From: an uncultured Erythrobacteraceae bacterium
Lineage (GTDB): Bacteria > Pseudomonadota > Alphaproteobacteria > Sphingomonadales > Sphingomonadaceae
Reading direction: 5' to 3'
Assembly: GCA_950071875.1 (NCBI GenBank)
Contig: CATMNW010000017.1
Coordinates: 1-17,994, forward strand
DNA: 17,994 nt
Numbering within the stretch: the first letter of the stretch is position 1; every line of letters begins with the position of its first letter. Position numbers and translations under genes: made by a program. The notes under the pieces were generated by a model. That model did not search any database and was not told where the DNA came from. It was given only the letters and a program-made list of their open reading frames with translations. This document shows positions 13,352-17,994 of this stretch, one piece after another.

Positions 13352-14049
13352 TTTGCGATCCCGCTGAACTTGCGGCGGCGGAACATAAGTGCGCAACCAA
13401 GCAAGGCGCCGACTACCGACAGGATTGCGAACAGGATCAGAACCGGATGGCTCGTGTCCTCGCGGGTCTTCAGGTCCATGATATGCAGCCCCCAGACGAA
13501 ATCGAAGGTTCGCCACCAAGCAGTGCGTACAGCCTCGATATTCCCTGTCTCGGTGCCAACGTAGACATGGGTGCCATCCGCCAGCGCGACCTGCCAGACG
13601 GGCAGTTCGCGGCGGAAATCGAACGGGACGCTGTCGGCATCGAAGCGCGCGGTATTGGCCACCTTGTCACCACCGACGATCTGTTCGGCCACGAGCAGCC
13701 GCGCTTCGACCTCCGACAAGGGGCCCATCGCGCTTCCGTCTGGCCGGAAGCGTGCGCTTGTACCGTCCATGTAGAGAATGCGTGTGATGGTTTCGCCCCG
13801 TTCCACCTGCGTGGTGACACTGCGCACCGGTCTGGTAGATTCTGCTGGCAGCGAAACTGCTATCTGCGTGTCGGCGGGAAGAGCGCGTTCCTGCACTTCC
13901 TTGCGCAGGTGGTTGCCGCGCACTTCCTCGATCGGTTTGATAACCATTACCAACCCGGTCACGGTCCACATCAGGATGGGCACGCCAACCAGCCAGCCCA
14001 GCCAGATATGCCAGCGGGCGAAGCGCTGCATGATGCGCTGTTTTCCCAT
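13348..14049 (-). CDS. PepSY-domain membrane protein
   Basis: This is a 233-residue inner membrane protein with an N-terminal TM helix (WHIWLGWLVGVPILMWTVTG, about 13-38) and a C-terminal TM (VLILFAILSVVGALLGCALMF, 203-223). An extracytoplasmic part of about 160 residues lies between them. That part holds PepSY-like alpha/beta units: SEVEARLLVAEQIVGG, the DFRRELPVWQVALADGTHVYV strands, and the closing TGNIEAVRT. WGLHIMDLKTREDTSHP before TM2 is typical of PepSY-associated TM proteins, some of which are tied to iron or redox functions at the membrane. ATG 14049 is set by a strong aggagg (14060-14065), which overlaps the amidase stop. The stop overlaps the TRIC start. Confidence 0.85.
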   Translation of the reverse strand: MGKQRIMQRFARWHIWLGWLVGVPILMWTVTGLVMVIKPIEEVRGNHLRKEVQERALPADTQIAVSLPAESTRPVRSVTTQVERGETITRILYMDGTSARFRPDGSAMGPLSEVEARLLVAEQIVGGDKVANTARFDADSVPFDFRRELPVWQVALADGTHVYVGTETGNIEAVRTAWWRTFDFVWGLHIMDLKTREDTSHPVLILFAILSVVGALLGCALMFRRRKFSGIAK

Positions 14050-14063
14050 CGTGAAACGGCCTC

Positions 14064-15398
14064 CTAGCCGTGCAGAATTGAACCGATTGCCTCGGCTGCG
14101 GCAATGCAATCGAGGTCCGCCCACCTGCGCGATATGACCTGCATGCCGCAAGGTAGTCCGCCGGTTTCACCCACAGGAAGAACGGTGGAGGGTAGGTTGG
14201 GATAGGTGGCAAGACCCGCCCAGCATAGCGCGGACCCGCCGGGTTGCTCCGCGCCGTTTATGGTCAGCGTACCGTCGAACACGCGGCCTTTTCGATGGGG
14301 GACCGCCAGCACTGGTGCGGGCGGAGCAAGAACGTAATCGTATGTTTCGAACAGGACGCTCCACGCATTCTCGTTGCGGGCTTGTGCGTCGAGCATATCG
14401 AACCAGTCGGTAGCAGTCGCGCGCTGCCCGTCGGGGCCGGGCATTCCGCGCGCCATGGCGACATTGAGCATCCGCATGTACTGCGCTTGCTGACCGGCAA
14501 GGTCGGGCAAGAGATCGCTGGCCCGGTCCACACGTATGCCCGATCTTTCCATTTCCGATGCTGCCGCTTCGATCGGTCCGCGCACCGCGTCATCGGTCGG
14601 ACAGGACGGATGGTCGATCAGCAGGAGGAAACGGCATTCGCCGATGCTCTTATCGCGCCTTTTTGTCGGGATCGTCTGCGTCAATTTCATCAGGATGCGG
14701 AGATCGGCAGCATTGCGGGCGATCGGCCCGGCTATAGAAAGCGCGCCGCCATGACCATCGCGCCTAGCCATCAGCGGGTGTTCGTGCCCATGCTTCGAGA
14801 CCAGCCCCCAACTGGATTTGTGGCCCCAGACGCCGCAGAAATGTGCTGGAACGCGCACGGACCCGCCGATGTCGGTGCCGAACTCGCAGGGCACCATTCC
14901 GCTTGCGACGGCGGCAGCGGACCCTCCCGACGATCCTCCGGGTGTTCGATCATGATCGTGCGGATTGTTGGTCCGGCCATATACGGGATTGTTCGACTGC
15001 CAATCCGCAAGGTCGGGCGGTACGTTGGTCTTCCCGATCAGGATGGCCCCCGCGGCCTTGAGCTGTGCAACGACCTTCGCATCCCGGGTCGCGATGTTTT
15101 CTGCATGCGCTTCATGCCCCCAGCAGGTGGGCAGTCCTGCAATGTCGAAGCTTTCCTTGATCGTCATGGGTACGCCGAACAGCGGCTGGTCGGTTCGCGG
15201 CCCCGTTTCTGTAATCGCTCGCGCCTGTTCGAGTGCGCGATCGAAATCCGTAACCACGACGGCGTTGATATGGGCATCGTGATGCTCGATCCGCGAAATC
15301 GCTGCCTCAACCGCTTCTGTCGGCGAATATTCGCCATCGCGGATTGCCTGCGCTGTCTGGAGGGCCCCGGGCTTCTTCGTCAGTCGCGGATAGACCAT
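14064..15398 (-). CDS. Amidase signature family hydrolase
   Basis: This 444-residue enzyme has the amidase signature Ser-Ser-Lys triad. The catalytic Lys is in GVPMTIKESFD (K81). The Gly/Ser loop is RTPGGSSGGSAAAVASG, with S156/S157 including the cis-Ser. The nucleophile is in GTDIGGSVRVPAHFCG (S180). These enzymes hydrolyse carboxamides. GatA is a member, but no gatB or gatC is near and the C-terminal half differs, so a free-standing amidase is more likely. Substrate unknown. There is no signal peptide, so it is cytoplasmic. ATG 15398 follows agggag at 6 bases; an adjacent GTG (15401) is too close to it. Its TAG stop is directly followed by the PepSY SD, indicating an operon. Confidence 0.88.
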   Translation of the reverse strand: MVYPRLTKKPGALQTAQAIRDGEYSPTEAVEAAISRIEHHDAHINAVVVTDFDRALEQARAITETGPRTDQPLFGVPMTIKESFDIAGLPTCWGHEAHAENIATRDAKVVAQLKAAGAILIGKTNVPPDLADWQSNNPVYGRTNNPHDHDRTPGGSSGGSAAAVASGMVPCEFGTDIGGSVRVPAHFCGVWGHKSSWGLVSKHGHEHPLMARRDGHGGALSIAGPIARNAADLRILMKLTQTIPTKRRDKSIGECRFLLLIDHPSCPTDDAVRGPIEAAASEMERSGIRVDRASDLLPDLAGQQAQYMRMLNVAMARGMPGPDGQRATATDWFDMLDAQARNENAWSVLFETYDYVLAPPAPVLAVPHRKGRVFDGTLTINGAEQPGGSALCWAGLATYPNLPSTVLPVGETGGLPCGMQVISRRWADLDCIAAAEAIGSILHG

Positions 15399-15407
15399 CA
15401 CATTCTC

Positions 15408-15432
15408 CCTTGCCGCATAATGTCGGGCAAGG
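15408..15432 (-). promoter_or_regulatory. Inverted repeat overlapping the amidase SD
   Basis: On the minus strand ccttgcc (15432-15426) pairs with ggcaagg (15414-15408) across an 11-base loop. The 3' arm covers the first half of the amidase SD agggag (15410-15405), so folding would partly hide the ribosome binding site. It also sits just after the upstream hydrolase gene. No T-run follows on the minus strand. Confidence 0.4.
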
Positions 15433-15472
15433 AAGCTCCACGGTCAATCGGCGTGTTGATCAGGCGCGGCCC

Positions 15473-16837
15473 TCACTCGCGATTTGCGACAATCTCCTGG
15501 CCATTCTGTGTCAGGGTGACCGAAACGATACGTCCATCGGAGTTGCGGTTGAATGCCAGCTGGGCATCGACGACCTTCAGGAAAAACCTGTCGGGACCGG
15601 AAGCGAAGACCGGGAACGCATCCTGACCGGTCGCCTGTGTGACCAGCTGGCCATCCTCTTCGCGGAAAGCGATCTTGAAATTTTCGGTCACGGTATAAGT
15701 GCCGGTATACTCCGCCAGGTTTATCCCGCTGGTGTCGATCTCTGTCCGCTCCTGAGCCAGCGTTACATCACCGCCCCGGGCAAGAGTGGTCAGATGCATG
15801 CCGATTTCGTTGGCTGCCCCGCCGTTGAGATTGGCGAGGACCACTACCGAAATTTCACGATCGGGGTCATAGCCGAGCCATGCGTTGAACCCTTCGATAC
15901 CGCCCCCGTGCCAGATCAAGGTGCCGTCTTCACCTTCGAGCACGAAAAGTCCCATGGCAGCAGAAGAGTTGTGCACCGCTTCGATGGCAGGTCTGGTCAT
16001 TTCTGCCAGGCTTTCGGGTTTCAGCACATCGCCCCCATAAAGGCCCCGCTGCCATTTCACCAGGTCGGTCGTTGTGGAATAAAGCGCGCCCGCTCCCTGC
16101 GGGATACCCATGTCGACGTAATCTGCATTCACGATACCGGTTTTCGATGGCGAGTATCCGTCCGCCCTGCGCGGCACGATGGCGCTGGTCACGTCGATCG
16201 CGGTATTGGTCATCCCGAGTGGCGCGAAGATATTCTCGGTCACGAACTCGGCATATGGCTGGCCACTGACATCTTCGATCACGGCAGTCAGCAGCAGGAA
16301 GCCCGAATTCGAGTAGGCAAACTTCTCGCCCGGCGCGAATTCCAAGGGCAAATCGGAAAATCGCGCAATGATTTCCTCGCGCGTCGTTGGCAGATACTTC
16401 CATGTGCCGAAGTCTTCGAGACTGGTTACATTCGGAATTCCCGAGGTATGGTTCAGCAAATGGCGCAGCGTCACCCCGGCCCAGCTTTCCGGCGTGTCGG
16501 CCAGATAGGTGCCGACCGGCTGGTCCAGATCGAGCGCACCACGTTCCTGCAACATCAGGATGGACGCGGCGGTGAATTGCTTGGTGACGGAACCGATCCG
16601 GAATTTCGTGTCGGTGGTGTTCGCAATGCCCCATTCCAGATCGGCGGAACCATAGGCTTTGTCGAAAAGCACTTCATCGCCGATCGCGACAAGCGCGGTG
16701 CCCATGTATTTCTCGTGGGAGGCTGAAGCCTGAACCACCTGGTCCATGCGCGCTGCATCCTGCGCTGACGCAGAGCCGGTCGATAATAGGATCGCCAAGG
16801 GCGAAAGGACGAGCGCGGCGCGGCGAAATGTGATCAA
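15473..16837 (-). CDS. Secreted class C beta-lactamase-related serine hydrolase (TTG start)
   Basis: This is a 454-residue exported SxxK enzyme. The signal peptide is 1-25 (FRRAALVLSPLAILLSTGSASA). The catalytic domain has all three boxes: SVTK (S83, K86), YSN (175-177) and HGG (310-312). Other family marks are DLDQPVGTYL, LRHLLNHTSGIPN and PLGMTNT. A C-terminal beta-rich domain of about 95 residues (LAEYTGTYTVTENFKIAF onward) resembles the lipocalin-like add-on of beta-lactamase-related esterases and peptidases. D-amino-peptide or ester substrates are likelier than antibiotic resistance, but the substrate is unproved. The start is TTG 16837: gggagg (16843-16848) is 5 bases away, the signal peptide begins there, and the next Met is after the cleavage site. 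It has its own promoter upstream. Confidence 0.88.
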   Translation of the reverse strand: MITFRRAALVLSPLAILLSTGSASAQDAARMDQVVQASASHEKYMGTALVAIGDEVLFDKAYGSADLEWGIANTTDTKFRIGSVTKQFTAASILMLQERGALDLDQPVGTYLADTPESWAGVTLRHLLNHTSGIPNVTSLEDFGTWKYLPTTREEIIARFSDLPLEFAPGEKFAYSNSGFLLLTAVIEDVSGQPYAEFVTENIFAPLGMTNTAIDVTSAIVPRRADGYSPSKTGIVNADYVDMGIPQGAGALYSTTTDLVKWQRGLYGGDVLKPESLAEMTRPAIEAVHNSSAAMGLFVLEGEDGTLIWHGGGIEGFNAWLGYDPDREISVVVLANLNGGAANEIGMHLTTLARGGDVTLAQERTEIDTSGINLAEYTGTYTVTENFKIAFREEDGQLVTQATGQDAFPVFASGPDRFFLKVVDAQLAFNRNSDGRIVSVTLTQNGQEIVANRE

Positions 16838-16847
16838 GTTAGCCTCC

Positions 16848-16862
16848 CATGTGACTTACATG
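16848..16862 (-). promoter_or_regulatory. Operator-like inverted repeat at the predicted start site
   Basis: catgt (16848-16852), five bases, acatg (16858-16862): a perfect 5-bp inverted repeat centred near the predicted transcription start and touching both the -10 and the SD. The placement fits a repressor operator or a small leader hairpin. The short arms leave chance occurrence possible. Confidence 0.35.
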
Positions 16863-16863
16863 A

Positions 16864-16891
16864 ATAATACACCAAGCGGAGCCAAGTTCAA
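16864..16891 (-). promoter_or_regulatory. Sigma70-type promoter of the beta-lactamase-like gene
   Basis: On the minus strand TTGAAC (16891-16886) and TATTAT (16869-16864) with a 16-base spacer. Transcription would start near 16857, giving a leader of about 20 bases to the TTG start. It lies in the 72-base gap after the upstream membrane-protein gene, so the hydrolase and the genes beyond it can be expressed independently of that gene. Confidence 0.65.
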
Positions 16892-16909
16892 CCTGCAGGA
16901 GTGTACCCT

Positions 16910-17728
16910 TCAAGTCGTCTGTCGAGCCTTGCCGGTCGCCAGTCCGATGGCCAGGCCGAACCCAAGTATAGGGGCCGCGCCGTAACCGATCAGAATGCTC
17001 GGGTAGTTGGAGAAGACCGCAGCGAGCGTGAAGCCGAAGAGGCAACCGGCAAGCGCATGACGGACGCGGCGCTCTGCATTGATCCCATGGGCGATAATCA
17101 GGAACCCGGCGAGGAGGGCGAAGGCGAGGGCCAGAGCGGCTAAAGGTTGCTGAAAAGCCAGGGAGACCAGAACCCGCTCGACAAAGGGTTGTGCGGGCAA
17201 TTCACCGCGTAAGGCAGCCACCATACTGGCAAACAGCGCAATCCCCGCAACCGGCACCAGCCTCCAGTCCTTGTTCGCATTGTATAGACCCACAGCGGAC
17301 AGCATCACTGCCAGCGCGGTGGCGGCATCGGGCTGGAGCGATGCGGCGAGCAGCGCGGCGAGAAGCATGGGCGGGGCGTATTCTTCGTCGCGAGCGGCAA
17401 GGACGACGAACGCAAACAGGAACAGCGCCCCGCTATGCAGGGCGAACGGTCCCACCGGCAACCAGCGGGCGATCCCGTTCAAGTAAGGCCCGCTGGCAAG
17501 CGGTATGAAAAGGAGCACAATCAGCGTCGCTGCGAAGATACGCTTCGCTTTGGTGTCCGCGACGCGCGGTAGGGTTGCTGCGAGCACGGCCGCAAGGAAG
17601 AATGCGCCCCCATTGATCAGGACATAAAATCGTGGGGCACCCATCGTCACGAGATAGGCAAGGCCAGCCAGTACCGGCACGGTAAGCGCGACGATGCCGG
17701 GAAGCCTGGCCCTCATGGGAGGAAGCAT
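16910..17728 (-). CDS. Polytopic membrane protein, possible shortened SEDS (FtsW/RodA-like) relative
   Basis: This is a 272-residue, mostly hydrophobic protein with about eight TM segments. By eye it follows the order of SEDS glycan polymerases. Two TM helices precede LNGIARWLPVGPF (83-95), similar to the NGA-RWL-xxG-F segment. A helix then stands where QPSELAK is expected, but here it reads ALHSGALFLF. Next come LQPDAATAL (131-139), like QPDxGT, and LPAQPFVERVLVSLA (177-191), at the place of the LPEAHTDFIFA loop. The protein ends IGYGAAPILGFGLAIGL (247-263), like SYGGSSLL-ALGL. FtsW/RodA are about 370-410 residues. The central loop region is largely missing and the loop Asp thought to be catalytic is absent. 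If homologous, it is probably not a normal polymerase. Start ATG 17728 is chosen without a good SD; 17716 is possible. SEDS assignment is an inference. Confidence 0.55.
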   Translation of the reverse strand: MLPPMRARLPGIVALTVPVLAGLAYLVTMGAPRFYVLINGGAFFLAAVLAATLPRVADTKAKRIFAATLIVLLFIPLASGPYLNGIARWLPVGPFALHSGALFLFAFVVLAARDEEYAPPMLLAALLAASLQPDAATALAVMLSAVGLYNANKDWRLVPVAGIALFASMVAALRGELPAQPFVERVLVSLAFQQPLAALALAFALLAGFLIIAHGINAERRVRHALAGCLFGFTLAAVFSNYPSILIGYGAAPILGFGLAIGLATGKARQTT

Positions 17729-17806
17729 CCTCGGACGACCGGCAATAGGGTTGGGGGTGTGAGACGCGGGTGCCGCAGGACGCCAGCGTCCAACTGCTTC
17801 CTGAAA

Positions 17807-17850
17807 CGATCAGGCCCGCACCGACAAGATATCGCTGCGGGCCGTGATCG
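17807..17850 (-). terminator. Stem-loop, probable terminator, after lpdA
   Basis: cgatca (17807-17812) plus ggcccgca (17813-17820) pairs with tgcgggcc (17836-17843) plus tgatcg (17845-17850), fourteen pairs with one bulged base and a 15-base loop. On the minus strand it lies 17 bases after the lpdA stop and is followed by a short GTTTC, so the U-tract is poor. A second small hairpin (ggacg/cgtcc, 17778-17791) follows. It would isolate lpdA from the membrane-protein gene, at least partly. Confidence 0.5.
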
Positions 17851-17867
17851 TGTTCTCATTTGAGGGA

Positions 17868-17994
17868 TCAGACGTGGATCGGTTTGCCCTGAACCGCCAT
17901 CGCCGCTTCCTTGATTGCCTCGGAATGCGTTGGGTGGGCGTGGCAGGGGTAAGCGATGTCCTCGCTCGTGGCGCCGAATTCCATGGCCTGCGCG
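17868..17994 (-). CDS. lpdA: Dihydrolipoyl dehydrogenase, C-terminal end (5' part outside window)
   Basis: The last 41 codons of a minus-strand gene, with its TGA at 17870-17868. The peptide ends with EDIAYPCHAHPTHSEAIKEA and then AAMAVQGKPIHV. The HAHPTxSE motif carries the His-Glu dyad at the dimer interface of dihydrolipoamide dehydrogenase, the FAD-dependent E3 component that reoxidises lipoamide with NAD+ in pyruvate and 2-oxoglutarate dehydrogenase complexes. The motif and length to the C-terminus match LpdA; other disulfide reductases of this fold have different tails. Which complex it serves cannot be told from this fragment. Confidence 0.9.
   Translation of the reverse strand, partial: AQAMEFGATSEDIAYPCHAHPTHSEAIKEAAMAVQGKPIHV

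Noticed and set aside
13352..13519. N-terminal extension of the TRIC protein
   Set aside because: It overlaps the PepSY gene, is Arg/Pro-rich and exceeds the family length by 56 residues. GTG 13351 gives 206 residues, as in YicG.
14244..15626. 460-codon open frame on the plus strand
   Set aside because: It lies antisense to the amidase, which has the full amidase signature and triad. The plus-strand product shows no family motif and is explained by the high-GC shadow effect.
15344..16726. 460-codon open frame on the plus strand
   Set aside because: It is antisense to the beta-lactamase-like gene, which carries SVTK, YSN and HGG plus a signal peptide. The antisense product has no recognisable features.
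1..17994. CRISPR array, insertion sequence, prophage or toxin-antitoxin locus
   Set aside because: No regularly spaced direct repeats, no transposase or integrase motifs, no terminal inverted repeats with target duplications, and no small toxin-antitoxin pairs were seen.

Overview
The window is a high-GC, gene-dense chromosomal segment of an alphaproteobacterium. The best fit is Sphingomonadales, probably an Erythrobacteraceae-type marine sphingomonad. This rests on the style of the ribosomal proteins, SecY and RpoA, the long charged tails on L15 and L17, and the accompanying set of Sel1, PepSY, TRIC-type and SxxK hydrolase genes. It is inferred from protein sequence by eye, not from a database search.

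Region 1 (1-3555, + strand) is the end of the spc ribosomal operon: rpsE (partial), rpmD, rplO, secY, adk. Between rpmD and rplO, which normally sit almost back to back, there is a 319-bp spacer. It holds an intrinsic terminator, then a perfect extended -10 promoter element, then a structured leader with a possible 28-codon ORF. The L15-SecY-Adk unit may therefore be transcribed separately.

Region 2 (3556-6916, + strand) holds three non-ribosomal genes between adk and rpsM, where the spc and alpha operons usually join: a secreted SRPBCC-fold protein, an NADP-type glutamate dehydrogenase (gdhA), and a secreted Sel1-repeat protein. The Shine-Dalgarno (SD) sequence of the SRPBCC gene lies inside a perfect inverted repeat.

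Region 3 (6917-9768, + strand) is the alpha operon: rpsM, rpsK, rpoA, rplQ. It has its own near-consensus sigma70 promoter, a long leader with an attenuator-like stem-loop, strong hairpins in the rpsK-rpoA and rpoA-rplQ spacers, and a textbook terminator after rplQ.

Region 4 (9769-12724, + strand) is accessory: a secreted SxxK/YxN serine hydrolase, then two tandem, diverged paralogs of a secreted protein. Each paralog has a Gly/Ala/Ile-rich hydrophobic stretch, a Tyr/Arg/Asp-rich linker and a two-cysteine C-terminal domain. I can name no known domain for them.

Region 5 (12731-17994, - strand) reads leftward: the end of lpdA, a polytopic membrane protein that looks like a shortened SEDS (FtsW/RodA) relative, a secreted class C beta-lactamase-like hydrolase with its own promoter, an amidase, a PepSY membrane protein, and a TRIC/UPF0126 channel-like protein. 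The last three are tightly packed: the amidase stop abuts the PepSY SD, and the PepSY stop overlaps the TRIC GTG start.

No tRNA, rRNA, CRISPR array or insertion sequence was seen. The most novel items are the SEDS-like protein beside an SxxK enzyme, the tandem secreted paralogs, and the several RNA hairpins placed at ribosome binding sites or in ribosomal operon spacers.
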